NCBI RefSeq assembly: GCF_016783915.1
Contig: NZ_JADHVT010000038.1
Coordinates: 1 to 34,034 of the forward strand
Source of the DNA: Acidovorax sp.
Lineage (GTDB): Bacteria > Pseudomonadota > Gammaproteobacteria > Burkholderiales > Burkholderiaceae_C
Direction: 5' to 3'
Length of the DNA: 34,034 bases
Every line of letters begins with the position of its first letter. The stretch's first letter is position 1. Under the pieces are notes generated by a model. That model searched no databases, was not told the DNA's origin, and saw nothing but the letters and a program-made list of their open reading frames with translations. A program made the position numbers and the translations under genes. Shown here piece by piece: positions 7,726 to 16,952 of the stretch.

Positions 7726-8234
7726 CACCCGCGCGCCTCCCGCTGCTGCTTGACCATCTTGGTCTTGATGCGGTTGCGCTTGAGGGGGGACAGATATTCC
7801 ACAAACACCTTGCCCATGAGGTGGTCCATCTCGTGCTGGATACAGACCGCAAGCAGGCCGTCCGCCTCGACCACGCGGGACTGGCCCTGGGCGTCCAGCG
7901 CGCGCACATGCACGGCATCAAAACGCTCCACTCCGTCATAAATGCCGGGCACCGAGAGGCAGCCTTCTTCGTTCAGGTGCTTTTCGGCGCTGGTCCAGAC
8001 CAGCTCAGGGTTGATCAGCACCAGGGGCTGATCGCGCTCCTCCGACACGTCGATGACCACCAGCCGCTCATGCACATCCACCTGGGTGGCCGCCAGGCCA
8101 ATGCCGTGCGCGTCGTACATCGTGGCCAGCATGTCGGCCACCAGAGTGCGAATGCGGTCGTCCACCGCCTGGACAGGGCGGGCGACCTTGTGAAGCCGGG
8201 GGTCCGGGTAACAGAGAATGGGAAGGATTGCCAT
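7725..8234 (-). CDS. def: Peptide deformylase
   Basis: The enzyme removes the formyl group from the N-terminal Met of nascent proteins, using a metal ion. All three family motifs are present in the 169-residue product: GIGLAATQ (44-51), EGCLSVPG (90-97, metal ligand Cys92) and QHEMDHLMG (133-141, metal ligands His134 and His138, catalytic Glu135). It is the first gene of a cluster running def, lipoprotein, fmt, azlC, azlD. Its start lies in the 199-base divergent gap shared with the LysM gene. Confidence 0.97.
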   Translation of the reverse strand: MAILPILCYPDPRLHKVARPVQAVDDRIRTLVADMLATMYDAHGIGLAATQVDVHERLVVIDVSEERDQPLVLINPELVWTSAEKHLNEEGCLSVPGIYDGVERFDAVHVRALDAQGQSRVVEADGLLAVCIQHEMDHLMGKVFVEYLSPLKRNRIKTKMVKQQREARG

Positions 8235-8433
8235 GGCTGCAGGTAAGAGATGTCGCTATTTTCGCCACTTTTGCGGCCTGCTGCCGCCTTGCGAGCCAAT
8301 AATCGTTGCCGAATCAAGGGCTTGAGCAGAGAATCTAAGAAGCTTTGTAACGTATTTGCCCGGCCGCACGCCTGCTTTGTGCGCCGAGGTGCCAGCGAGG
8401 GGGCGTTTCCCAATGCATGAGAAAAGGAACAAC

Positions 8434-9636
8434 ATGACGGCATTCACCAGCGTGCGGCGGACCGCCCTGGGCGCACTCACCATCATTGCTGGCGCCCTGC
8501 TGGTCATGCCGGCTCAGGCGCAGAACTACCCCATCTCCAGCAGCCAGCGCGCCACTGCGCAGCAGGTGTCCGAGCGGGGTGTACCGCTGGAAGAGCTGGC
8601 GCCCAACGCACCCGACACCTACACCGTTAAGCGGGGCGACACGCTCTGGGGCATTTCGGGCATGTACCTCAAGCGCCCCTGGCGCTGGCCTGAGCTGTGG
8701 GGCATGAACCTCAAAGCCATCCCCAACCCGCACCTGATCTTCCCGGGCCAGACCCTCTACCTGATCAAGGAAGATGGTTACGCCCGCCTGAGCACCAGCC
8801 GCTCCAACGAGCCGGAGACCGTGCGAATCTCGCCGCGTACACGCAGCGACAGCTTGGCAGACTCCGCGTTGCCCACGCTCAAGCAGCACCTGATCGAGCC
8901 CTTCCTGGTCGAGCCCCTCGTGGTGGACGAGCAAGTGCTGTTGCGCGCCCCACGCGTGATCGCAACGACCGACGAGCGTGTACTGATGGCGGCCGGGGAC
9001 CGCGCCTATGTGCGTGGAGATGCTTCGGCGCCCATGCTGGCGGAAGCCGGCGAGTCCCGCTACTACCGCGTGTTTCGCAATGCCGTAGCCCTCAAGGACC
9101 CCATCTCAGGCGAGGTGCTGGGATATGAGGCGCAGTACCTGGGCAAGGCGGAACTGGTGCGCGGCGAGTCGTTTGAGGAGATTCCGAATGGCAAGGGTGG
9201 ATACACGGCGGAATATATCCCTGCCACCGTGGATCTGTCGGCCACCAAGGAGGACGTGCGCGCGGGCGACCGCCTCCTGCCAGCACCGGCCCGACCCTTC
9301 ATGAGCTTCACCCCGCGAGCGCCCCAGAGCGAAGTCGATGCGCGTGTAGTGTCCATCTATGGCAGCTCTGCGGTGGCCTACGCGGGTCAGAATCAGGTGG
9401 TGGCCATCAACATGGGTTCGCAGGACGGACTGGAGCCCGGGCATGTGCTTAGCCTGCTCACCAAGGGCGACCGCATCAAGGACATGACCGACAGCAACAA
9501 GGCGATGGTCAAGTTGCCCAGTGAAATCAACGGTACCGCCATGGTGTTCCGCACCTTTGAGCGCGTTTCCTATGTGCTGCTGCTGGAAATCCGTAACGGT
9601 GTGCGCGTCGGCGACCGCTTGGTCAACCCCAAGTAA
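8434..9636 (+). CDS. Secreted LysM peptidoglycan-binding protein
   Basis: The 400-residue product has a Sec signal peptide (residues 1-30, ending MPAQAQ) and a LysM domain at about 62-111 (DTYTVKRGDTLWGISGMYLK, PWRWPELWGMN, then FPGQTLYLI). A long beta-rich region of unknown role follows (about 120-400). I chose the ATG at 8434, preceded by AAAAGGA at a spacing of five bases, over the in-frame ATGs at 8356 and 8413, which would bury the signal peptide. LysM binds N-acetylglucosamine in the cell wall. The gene lies just upstream of dprA on the same strand, an arrangement I recall as common in betaproteobacteria. Confidence 0.92.
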   Translation: MTAFTSVRRTALGALTIIAGALLVMPAQAQNYPISSSQRATAQQVSERGVPLEELAPNAPDTYTVKRGDTLWGISGMYLKRPWRWPELWGMNLKAIPNPHLIFPGQTLYLIKEDGYARLSTSRSNEPETVRISPRTRSDSLADSALPTLKQHLIEPFLVEPLVVDEQVLLRAPRVIATTDERVLMAAGDRAYVRGDASAPMLAEAGESRYYRVFRNAVALKDPISGEVLGYEAQYLGKAELVRGESFEEIPNGKGGYTAEYIPATVDLSATKEDVRAGDRLLPAPARPFMSFTPRAPQSEVDARVVSIYGSSAVAYAGQNQVVAINMGSQDGLEPGHVLSLLTKGDRIKDMTDSNKAMVKLPSEINGTAMVFRTFERVSYVLLLEIRNGVRVGDRLVNPK

Positions 9637-9706
9637 CGTCAAGGGTCGGCAGTTCCCATCGCAGCGCGGGGTTTCTGCGCTGCGGTGACAACACTGCTGC
9701 GCCGCA

Positions 9707-10873
9707 ATGGTATCCATGGACCACGACGAGCTCGGCGCCTGGCTGAGACTGACCTTGACGCCTGGCGTGGGCAATGGCGCTGCGCGGCGCCTGTTGGCGG
9801 GCTTTGGTCTGCCGCAGTCCATCTTCCAGCAGACCGAGACGGCACTGCAGCACTGTGTGCCAGCTGCTCAGGTGCGGGCCTTGTGCGAGATTCCGGAAGG
9901 ATGGGAAGCACTGTGGCAGACCACAGCCCAATGGCTTGCCAGCGCCGCGCCGCAAGGCCCGGCACGAGCCATCGTGAGCCTGGGTGACCTGCGCTATCCG
10001 CAGGCTTTGCTGGACACGGAAGACCCACCGCTGCTGCTCTACCTCATGGGCCCAGCGTCACTGTTGGAGCAGCAGCCCTTTCCGAGTGACCGCTGCCTCG
10101 CAGTGGTCGGCAGTCGTAACCCCACCGCTCAGGGCGCGGAAAACGCCCGCCTCTTTGCTCGGGCATTGTGCGGGGCGGGCTTGACCATCGTGTCAGGGCT
10201 TGCGCTCGGCGTGGACGCGGCGGCCCATGAAGGCGCGCTGGACTCGGCGACGACCCCTTGCGCAAGGGCCGCCACCATCGCCGTGGTAGGCACCGGGCTC
10301 GACCGCGTGTATCCGCGCAAGAACCTGGACCTGGCCCATCGCATTGCGGCGCAAGGACTGATCGTCAGCGAGTACCCTCTGGGCACTGCGCCGCTGCCCG
10401 CCAACTTTCCCAAGCGCAACCGCATCATTTCGGGCGTCTCGCAGGGAACGCTGGTGGTGGAAGCCACATTGGCGTCGGGATCACTGATCACCGCCCGAAT
10501 GGCTGCCGAGCAAGGCCGCGAAGTGTTTGCCATCCCGGGTTCCATCCACGCACCGCAGTCACGCGGCTGCCATGCGCTGATCCGCCAGGGCGCCAAGCTG
10601 GTGGAGTCCGCCCAGGATGTGCTGGAAGAACTCAAAATCCCCGCCACCACGGTGCCGGGTCTGCCCCAAGAAGGTACGGACGCTGCGGCACTGGGCGGGG
10701 CAGAAGGCCCCGTGCTATCGGCGCTAGGCTATGACCCCATGGGCCTGGATGCGCTGGTCGCGCGCACAGGCATGGACGCATCGGCGCTGCAGGTGGCCTT
10801 GCTGGAGCTGGAGCTGGTCGGCAGCGTGGCGCGGTTGCCGGGGGGCTTGTTTCAGAGGATCGGCAGGGGTTAG
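9707..10873 (+). CDS. dprA: DNA-processing protein DprA
   Basis: DprA binds incoming single-stranded DNA in the cytoplasm during natural transformation and loads RecA. The 388-residue product has an N-terminal SAM-like part (about 1-85), the Rossmann-type core with GSRNPTAQG (135-143), SGLALGVDAAAH (163-174), YPRKNLDLA (202-210) and FPKRNRIISG (234-243), and a C-terminal winged-helix domain (about 335-386: DPMGLDALVARTGM, LLELELVGSV, PGGLFQRI). All parts are present, so the gene looks functional. The start at 9707 lacks a strong ribosome site; the in-frame ATG at 9716 is an alternative. It lies 70 bases after the LysM gene, probably in one transcript. Confidence 0.96.
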   Translation: MVSMDHDELGAWLRLTLTPGVGNGAARRLLAGFGLPQSIFQQTETALQHCVPAAQVRALCEIPEGWEALWQTTAQWLASAAPQGPARAIVSLGDLRYPQALLDTEDPPLLLYLMGPASLLEQQPFPSDRCLAVVGSRNPTAQGAENARLFARALCGAGLTIVSGLALGVDAAAHEGALDSATTPCARAATIAVVGTGLDRVYPRKNLDLAHRIAAQGLIVSEYPLGTAPLPANFPKRNRIISGVSQGTLVVEATLASGSLITARMAAEQGREVFAIPGSIHAPQSRGCHALIRQGAKLVESAQDVLEELKIPATTVPGLPQEGTDAAALGGAEGPVLSALGYDPMGLDALVARTGMDASALQVALLELELVGSVARLPGGLFQRIGRG

Positions 10874-10957
10874 TAGGCCGCTCGGGAACGCAGTACGACC
10901 AGACGGACACATGTGGCACCAAAGCCCATCAAGGGTGGCGCACCAGACCAGACGCGC

Positions 10958-13348
10958 TCAATCCAACAACCGCTCAGGGTTGGCGTCCAGCTTGGCCAGG
11001 GCATCGCGTGTAGCGCGCAGCGTGAGGCCTTCTTCGTCCTGAGCTACCAGCAAGCCAGCCTGCAAGTATGCGGCCAGGCGGCGTAACTGGATCAGGTAGC
11101 TGCTGCCATCCACGGCCGCAAAAAGGTGCAACTGTTTGCGCTGGCTTTGCCAGGCGTACTGCACTTGGGCCGATGCACCGTTGTGGTCCAGCGTGTACCA
11201 GGTGCCCGGCTGCAAGTCCTGCGCCCAGGCCACCATGGCATCGTCCACCGGAGCACCGTTGTCGGCGACCACATGGATGGACGACGCATCGATGCCCAGC
11301 ATCATCTCGATGTTGTCCGCATTGAGCGGCATGTCACCCAGCGATGCATCACTGATGAAGTCTTCGAGATTGGCCAGCCGCTTGGCCATGGCATCGATGT
11401 GCGCCTGGGGAATAGACGCCGTCTTGGACAAAAAGGCGTCGGCCAGGGTGTCGGTCAACACCTTGACCTGGGCATCCTGGGCTGCGCCATTCACGCCCAG
11501 CAGGGTCAGCCCCTGGCGCAGGCGCTGCAACAATGCGGGCAGGTTCTGGATGACCTGGGCCCGGTCGCTGCGATTGGGCTTGGCGCTGGCCGCCCAGACG
11601 AGATCAGCGGCAGTGCGCTTGAACGCTACGGTATCGGCATGCTGCGGGCCGTCGCGCACAGCCGACAGCGCCAGCACCTCGGCCCAGGTCTTGAACAGGA
11701 ACTCGCGGATCTCGTCGCGTACCGGCATGTCACGCAGCATGGTGCGCAGCTCAATGGTGTATTGGATGGCCAACGTTTCCCGTTGCTCGACCTGCTGGGC
11801 CACGCTGACCAGTCGCGAAGTGACCTGCTTTTCGGTCAGGAACTTGGCCAGGAATTTTTCGAACTCGTCATACACCAGCTGGAAGACACGACGTCCGGTC
11901 TCTGGGTACTGCTCGATCACCTGCACCACACGGCGAATTTCGGCTTCCATCGCGCTGCCGTTGATGCTGGTCGCGTCGAAACCCAGCACACAGGCGCCCA
12001 TACGGTCGATCAGCTTGCGGGCGGGGTGATCGAGATTGCTGAAGAACTCGGGCTCGGCCAATGCCACACGCAACACAGGCACCTGCAACCTAGCAAACCA
12101 CACCCTGACGGCGGGCGGGATACGGTCTTCGGCAAGGATGCTCTGGAACATCAAGGCGACCACCTCGATGATCGCCTTCTCGCCCGAAGTGGTTGCCTTC
12201 TTCTTGAGTTCGGTGGAGCGCTCTCGTACGGCGCCTACCAGCTGCACCACCGCAGCAGGGCTGTAGTCCTCCATCAATGTGGCTACGCCGCTGTAATAGG
12301 TGTCTGCATGCACGCGGTGCGCCGTGAGTGCGTGGGCCAATGCAGCCGATGCGGGTGGCGCATTGACCATGTCGAAACCGGTGGCGGGCTGCGTGAGCAG
12401 ACGCCGCAGCTGTCCCATCACACCCTGTGCACGCTGGCGCGCACGAGCCAAGGGCGTCATGCCCGTAGCAAAGGCCGTGGGCATGCCGTGCTGACGTGGG
12501 TAGCCACCGTGCATGGGTGGCGGCATCTGCGAGCCCGGTGGCCCCATGGGCCGGCCTACGGCGATGTCAGGGGGCTGCATGCCTCCGCGGGCTGCAGCCA
12601 TGGCCTGGCGGGTCTGCGCCAAGGCTTGGGAAGCCAGCCCCCCCGAACCCGAATCGCCCCCGCCGCTACCCGTTACCGAACCTCCCTGGGTACGACGCAC
12701 TTTGGATCTGAGATCGGCCTGCGGCGTGATGCCCTGCTCCACGTAGAACACGTTGACCGCCTGGTAGTGCTTTTGCAGCAGGTTGGCCAGTTCGCGCTGC
12801 AGGGGGTCCACCACGGTTTGCAGGTCCGTTCGCGGCAGACCGGCCTCCACCCATTGCTCCACGAGCAATAGGCATACGGTGTCAGGCCGCAGGATGTCGC
12901 TGCTGTCCAGCTCCTGGCCCTCCAGCGACTGGGTGCGCTGGCGCAAGGTGTCGAACTGGTGGCTGACCTGCTCATTCACTGTCAACGCCATGCGCGAGGC
13001 CAATATCTTGTTCTCGACCACATCGTCGCTGAGCAGCTCAAACTGGCTGAGCCCGCCGCTGCCGGCTGCCAGCTGGCCGCGTGTAGAACTGACATGGGGA
13101 GCGAGCGCCTCTTGCCAGGCCTTGCCGGCGCGCTCCGTCCATGCGGAATGTTTTTGCTGGTACTGCAGCCACGCATCCCGGCGCGACTGCATCTCGCGGG
13201 CTGTGCCCGTCTGGTTCATCAACGCGGTGAGGAAGTCCTGGACAGTCTTGTCCAGGTCCACCAACCCTCCACAGATCCCTTCTACAAACCGCTGGCGCGC
13301 CTGGCGGGCCAGGCGGCGTTGCGGAACGGAAGGGGGCGTGGTGTGCAT
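10958..13348 (-). CDS. DUF1631 family protein
   Basis: The 796-residue soluble protein is recognised as DUF1631 by its overall form: an N-terminal helical part with QARQRFVEGICGGLVDL and FDTLRQRTQSLEGQELDSSD, a low-complexity Gly/Ser and Met/Pro-rich linker at about 220-300, a long helical middle (HPARKLIDRMG, QYPETGRRVFQLVYDEFEKF), and a short C-terminal beta unit (LQPGTWYTLDHNGASAQVQY, AWQSQRKQLHLFAAVDGSSY). The last unit resembles the PilZ-like end of related proteins that bind cyclic di-GMP, but I do not see a complete RxxxR plus D/NxSxxG motif, so binding cannot be claimed. It begins 17 bases after the secF stop on the same strand. Function is not established. Confidence 0.85.
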   Translation of the reverse strand: MHTTPPSVPQRRLARQARQRFVEGICGGLVDLDKTVQDFLTALMNQTGTAREMQSRRDAWLQYQQKHSAWTERAGKAWQEALAPHVSSTRGQLAAGSGGLSQFELLSDDVVENKILASRMALTVNEQVSHQFDTLRQRTQSLEGQELDSSDILRPDTVCLLLVEQWVEAGLPRTDLQTVVDPLQRELANLLQKHYQAVNVFYVEQGITPQADLRSKVRRTQGGSVTGSGGGDSGSGGLASQALAQTRQAMAAARGGMQPPDIAVGRPMGPPGSQMPPPMHGGYPRQHGMPTAFATGMTPLARARQRAQGVMGQLRRLLTQPATGFDMVNAPPASAALAHALTAHRVHADTYYSGVATLMEDYSPAAVVQLVGAVRERSTELKKKATTSGEKAIIEVVALMFQSILAEDRIPPAVRVWFARLQVPVLRVALAEPEFFSNLDHPARKLIDRMGACVLGFDATSINGSAMEAEIRRVVQVIEQYPETGRRVFQLVYDEFEKFLAKFLTEKQVTSRLVSVAQQVEQRETLAIQYTIELRTMLRDMPVRDEIREFLFKTWAEVLALSAVRDGPQHADTVAFKRTAADLVWAASAKPNRSDRAQVIQNLPALLQRLRQGLTLLGVNGAAQDAQVKVLTDTLADAFLSKTASIPQAHIDAMAKRLANLEDFISDASLGDMPLNADNIEMMLGIDASSIHVVADNGAPVDDAMVAWAQDLQPGTWYTLDHNGASAQVQYAWQSQRKQLHLFAAVDGSSYLIQLRRLAAYLQAGLLVAQDEEGLTLRATRDALAKLDANPERLLD

Positions 13349-13365
13349 GAACAGATATTAGCGGG

Positions 13366-14316
13366 TCAGACGGTAGCTCCGGCATGGGGATCGTTGGGAT
13401 CCCCCTCCTTTTTGGCGGGCTTGACGAGGTCCTCGCGCTTCACGCCCAGCCACATGGCAATAGCCGCCGCCACGAACACCGAGGAATAGATGCCGAAAAG
13501 GATACCGATGGTCAGCGCCAATGCAAAGTAGTGCAGGCTGGGGCCACCAAAGAAGAACATCGACAGCACCATCGCCTCGGTGGAGGCATGGGTGATGATG
13601 GTTCGACTCATCGTGCTGGTGATGGCGTGGTCGATCACCTCGTGCGTGGTCATCTTGCGGTACTTTCGGAAGGCCTCGCGGATCCGGTCGAAGATCACGA
13701 CCGATTCGTTCACCGAGTAACCCAGCACGGCCAGTACGCCCGCTAGCACCGCCAGCGAGAACTCCCACTGGAAGAATGCGAAGAAGCCCAGGATGATCAC
13801 CACGTCGTGCAGGTTGGCGATGATAGCCGCAACGCCAAACTTCCACTCAAAGCGAAAGGCCAGATAGATCACGATGCCTACGACCACCATGGCCAGCGCC
13901 ATGAGCCCGCCATGCACGAGTTCCTCGCCCACCTGCGGGCCTACGAACTCCGTGCGGCGCAGTGTGACCTCGGGGTCGGCAGCCTTGAGGGCACCCAGCA
14001 CCTGCTCGCTTTGCTGCGCGGATGTGACGCCCTTTTGCACGGGTAGGCGGATCATCACGTCACGGGCCGTACCGAAGTTTTGCACCTGCACTTCGGCATA
14101 ACCCAGCCCCGCCACAGTCTCGCGCACCTTGGCAAGTTCAGCAGGCTGGCTATAGGCCACTTCCATGACCGTACCGCCCGTGAACTCTACCGACAGGTGC
14201 AGTCCGCGAGTGACCAGGAAGAACACGGCGAGCGCGAAGGTGATGAAGGAGATCGCGTTGAAGATCAACGCGTGCTTCATGAAGGGGATGTCTTTTCGGA
14301 TGCGGAAGAATTCCAT
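13366..14316 (-). CDS. secF: Protein translocase subunit SecF
   Basis: SecF pairs with SecD in the inner membrane and uses proton flow to help pull proteins through SecYEG. The 316-residue product has its first membrane segment at about 16-34, the early conserved VEFTGGT (43-49), a periplasmic domain (about 50-135), then five membrane spans with the RND-type motifs VLGYSVNESVVIFDRIRE and TSTMSRTIITHAST, which contain the conserved acidic and polar positions. GGAGGA lies just before the ATG. It begins 12 bases after the secD stop. Confidence 0.97.
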   Translation of the reverse strand: MEFFRIRKDIPFMKHALIFNAISFITFALAVFFLVTRGLHLSVEFTGGTVMEVAYSQPAELAKVRETVAGLGYAEVQVQNFGTARDVMIRLPVQKGVTSAQQSEQVLGALKAADPEVTLRRTEFVGPQVGEELVHGGLMALAMVVVGIVIYLAFRFEWKFGVAAIIANLHDVVIILGFFAFFQWEFSLAVLAGVLAVLGYSVNESVVIFDRIREAFRKYRKMTTHEVIDHAITSTMSRTIITHASTEAMVLSMFFFGGPSLHYFALALTIGILFGIYSSVFVAAAIAMWLGVKREDLVKPAKKEGDPNDPHAGATV

Positions 14317-14328
14317 GGTCTTCCTCCT

Positions 14329-16212
14329 TTAGTTCGTCTTTGCCACAGCGTTGTCGGGTTCAGGCTTCCACACCTGGCCGATCGATACGCTCTTGAGCTT
14401 CTTCTTGCGGCCGTACCAGAGGTTCACCAGGCCGCGCGAGAAGAACACGGCAGAGAACATGCTGGTCAGGATGCCGATGCAGTGCACCACTGCAAAGCCG
14501 CGCACTGGACCGGAGCCGAAGGCCAGCAATGCCAAGCCCGCGATCAGCGTGGTCACGTTCGAGTCCAGGATGGTGGCCCAGGCGCGTTCATAACCCGCGT
14601 GGATGGCCGCCTGGGGCGACACCCCGTCGCGCAGCTCCTCGCGGATGCGTTCATTGATGAGCACGTTCGAGTCAATAGCCACACCGATCGCAAGTGCCAT
14701 GGCGGCAATGCCAGGCAGCGTGAGCGTGGCCTGAAGCATGGACAAAATGGCCATCAGCAACAGCACATTGACAGCCAGCGCCACAGTGGAAAACACGCCG
14801 AACAGCGTGTAGTAGATGCACATGAACACGGCAATGGCCAACATGCCCCACACCACGCTGTGGATACCGCGCTCGATGTTGTCGGCGCCAAGGCTGGGGC
14901 CGATGGTGTATTCCTCGATGATTTCCATGGGCGCGGCCAGCGAGCCAGCGCGCAGCAGCAGGGCGGTGTCGTTGGCCTCGGCCGTGGTCATGCGGCCCGA
15001 GATCTGCACACGGCCACCACCGATTTCGGAACGGATGACAGGGGCCGTGACGACCTCGCCCTTGCCTTTTTCAAACAGCACGATGGCCATGCGCTTGCCC
15101 ACGTTCTCGCGCGTGATGTCCTTGAAGATGCGGGAGCCCTTGGCGTCGAGCGTGAGGTTGACAGTGGGCTCCTGCGTCTGGCCGTCAAAGCCCGGCTGCG
15201 CATCGGTCAGGTTTTCGCCAGTCAGGATGACCTGCTTCTTGACGATGACGGGCTGGCCGTTGCGTTCCAGGTAGCGCTCGGAGCCAAACGGCACGGGACC
15301 ACGGCCTGTCTCTGCCGAACGGGCTTCGGTGCCCTCGTCCACCATGCGCACTTCCAGCGTGGCGGTGCGGCCCAGGATGTCCTTGGCCTTGGCGGTGTCC
15401 TGCACGCCGGGCAACTGCACCACGATGCGGTCCAGGCCCTGCTGCTGGATCACGGGCTCGGCCACGCCCAGCTCGTTGATCCGGTTGTGCAGCGTGACCA
15501 TGTTCTGCTTGAGCGCCTGCTCCTGCACCCGGCGTGTGGCTTCGGGCTTGATCGATGCACGCAGCTTGAAATCTGTGCCTTCTGGCGTAGTGGTGACTTG
15601 CAGGTCGGCAAACTGGTCGGCGATCAGGTTGCGCGCGGCCGTGGCCGTGGCTTCATCGCGCACCTTGATGTCGATGGACTGGCCGTCGCGGCTGATGCCG
15701 CCATGGCGGATGTTCTTGTCGCGCAGTGCCGTGCGGATGTCACCCGCATAGGACTCGGCCTTCTTGGTCAGCGCCGCCTGCATGTCCACCTGCAGCATGA
15801 AGTGCACGCCGCCGCGCAGGTCCAGCCCCAGGTACATCGGATTGGCGTGCAGGGCCTTGAGCCACAGCGGCGAGCGCGACACCAGGTTGAGAGCCACGAT
15901 GTAGGAAGGGTCGTTGGCATCGGGCACCAGCGCCTTCTGGATCGCGTCCTTGGCCTTGAGCTGGGTGTCGGGCGTGTCAAAACGCGCGCGCACCGAGTTG
16001 CCCTCCAGCGCCACAAAGTCGGGCGTCACGCCAGCGGCCTTGAGCGCTTCTTCAACCCGCTGCTGCACGGCGGTGTCCACCTTGATGGTGGCCTTGGCCG
16101 ACGAGACCTGCACGGCAGGCGCCTCGCCAAAGAAATTGGGCAGGGTGTACAAGGCCCCCACCAGCAGCACGATCACCAGGATCGCGTACTTCCAGACCGG
16201 ATAACGGTTCAT
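14329..16212 (-). CDS. secD: Protein translocase subunit SecD
   Basis: The 627-residue product has normal SecD length. It has an N-terminal span (about 8-24), the conserved GLDLRGGVHFMLQVD at 129-143, a large periplasmic region (P1 domain, including LHNRINELGVAEPVIQQQG), and a C-terminal six-span RND core with AIGVAIDSNVLINERIREEL and DSNVTTLIAGLALLAFGSGP. With SecF and YajC it forms the proton-driven accessory complex of Sec export. A strong hairpin stands between yajC and this gene (16258-16307), and the ribosome site is weak (GAG), so its level could differ from that of yajC. Confidence 0.97.
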   Translation of the reverse strand: MNRYPVWKYAILVIVLLVGALYTLPNFFGEAPAVQVSSAKATIKVDTAVQQRVEEALKAAGVTPDFVALEGNSVRARFDTPDTQLKAKDAIQKALVPDANDPSYIVALNLVSRSPLWLKALHANPMYLGLDLRGGVHFMLQVDMQAALTKKAESYAGDIRTALRDKNIRHGGISRDGQSIDIKVRDEATATAARNLIADQFADLQVTTTPEGTDFKLRASIKPEATRRVQEQALKQNMVTLHNRINELGVAEPVIQQQGLDRIVVQLPGVQDTAKAKDILGRTATLEVRMVDEGTEARSAETGRGPVPFGSERYLERNGQPVIVKKQVILTGENLTDAQPGFDGQTQEPTVNLTLDAKGSRIFKDITRENVGKRMAIVLFEKGKGEVVTAPVIRSEIGGGRVQISGRMTTAEANDTALLLRAGSLAAPMEIIEEYTIGPSLGADNIERGIHSVVWGMLAIAVFMCIYYTLFGVFSTVALAVNVLLLMAILSMLQATLTLPGIAAMALAIGVAIDSNVLINERIREELRDGVSPQAAIHAGYERAWATILDSNVTTLIAGLALLAFGSGPVRGFAVVHCIGILTSMFSAVFFSRGLVNLWYGRKKKLKSVSIGQVWKPEPDNAVAKTN

Positions 16213-16257
16213 GATCGCGCTCTCACCTCAGTTGTGCAGGCGCCCTACGCGCCAGCG

Positions 16258-16307
16258 CCCCCTGACCCCGCGCCCGGCCGAGCCGGGGCGCGCAGCGCCT
16301 CAGGGGG
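16258..16307. repeat. Nested GC-rich hairpin between yajC and secD
   Basis: The outer arms CCCCCTGA (16258-16265) and TCAGGGGG (16300-16307) are perfect complements. Inside, CGCGCCCGGC (16269-16278) pairs with GCCGGGGCGCG (16282-16292) with one bulged base and a 3-base loop. There is no T run. The CCCCTGAGGCGCTGCGCGCC form resembles a dispersed intergenic repeat I recall from Comamonadaceae (unverified). It lies in the secD leader and could stabilise or attenuate the transcript. Confidence 0.6.
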
Positions 16308-16318
16308 ATGTTCATGGA

Positions 16319-16654
16319 TTACTTGACGGAGCCCTTGGGCAGCACCTGCACCACAGCGCTGCGCTGCATTTGCACTTCCACGCCACTGGCGATCTCGATG
16401 TGCAGGAAACCTTCGGACAGGCGCGTGACCTTGCCGACGATGCCACCGGCGGTAGCCACTTCATCGCCCTTGGCGATGGCGTCGATCATGGCGCGGTGTT
16501 CTTTCTGGCGCTTCATCTGGGGGCGGATCATGACGAAGTACAGCACCACAAACATGAGCACCAGGGGCAGCATGCCGGTCAGAGAGGACATGATGTCACC
16601 GCCGCCAGCGGCTGCGGCAGGTGCGGTTTGGGCGAAAGCGGAAGAAATAAACAC
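16319..16654 (-). CDS. yajC: Preprotein translocase subunit YajC
   Basis: The 111-residue product has one membrane span (about residues 27-47, SLTGMLPLVLMFVVLYFVMI) followed by the hallmark RPQMKRQKEHRAM and a cytoplasmic beta domain (GDEVATAGGIVGKVTRLSEG). YajC associates with SecDF in the inner membrane. I placed the start at the GTG at 16654, read VFISSAFAQ, because GGAG lies 8 bases upstream and the length then matches the family; the longer frame would need a TTG at 16681. It is the first gene of yajC-secD-secF-DUF1631. Confidence 0.94.
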   Translation of the reverse strand: MFISSAFAQTAPAAAAGGGDIMSSLTGMLPLVLMFVVLYFVMIRPQMKRQKEHRAMIDAIAKGDEVATAGGIVGKVTRLSEGFLHIEIASGVEVQMQRSAVVQVLPKGSVK

Positions 16655-16738
16655 GGACTGGACTCCACAACGGATGGTCAAAATTCACACAACCCGCCCA
16701 CACCAAGCGCCGAAGCGCCCGCTGGGGCAGAACAGGGC

Positions 16739-16768
16739 ATTGTATGCGGCGGCCTGGGCACCGCCCAA
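16739..16768 (-). promoter_or_regulatory. Candidate promoter for yajC
   Basis: On the minus strand, TTGGGC (16763-16768) and TACAAT (16739-16744, five of six matches) are separated by 18 bases. Transcription would begin about 75-80 bases before the GTG start of yajC. Confidence 0.35.
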
Positions 16769-16857
16769 GGGGTAAGACCCAAGCCCACAGCGGGTGTTTG
16801 CCACCTGCCGAACCCACCAGGGCATCCGCAGGGAAATACGGGCAAAACCCGGCTGAT

Positions 16858-16898
16858 GCGCTAGTGAAATATGCCTCGATAGCTGCATTATTTATAGC
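16858..16898. repeat. AT-rich repeat-like segment upstream of yajC (copy B)
   Basis: This 41-base segment begins GCGCT and ends ATAGC and matches the segment inside fmt (6360-6400) at 19 of the first 27 positions and at both ends. It directly abuts the terminator at 16899. The rest of the 298-base stretch from 16655 to 16952 holds the candidate yajC promoter and no gene I can support. Confidence 0.4.
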
Positions 16899-16924
16899 AA
16901 AAGCCCGCACAAGTGCGGGCTTTT
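16899..16924 (-). terminator. Terminator after the indolepyruvate oxidoreductase gene
   Basis: A perfect 12-base inverted repeat, AAAAGCCCGCAC / GTGCGGGCTTTT, with a 2-base centre, lies 28 bases past the stop codon. It has a T run in the direction of transcription and is symmetric, so it insulates yajC from the large gene upstream. Confidence 0.85.
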
Positions 16925-16952
16925 ACACGGGGGATCGACCGAGAAGGGCCGC

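Noticed and set aside
12530..12680. Low-complexity Gly/Ser and Met/Pro-rich coding stretch resembling a repeat
   Set aside because: It is the disordered linker of the DUF1631 protein; no exact repeated unit was found.
14080..16326. A 748-codon open frame on the plus strand across secD and part of secF
   Set aside because: It is the antisense shadow of secD; low-complexity His/Gln/Val composition and no motif.
16655..16857. Possible small gene or remnant upstream of yajC
   Set aside because: Frames here have no ribosome site, motif or convincing composition; the stretch is best read as the yajC leader and promoter region.
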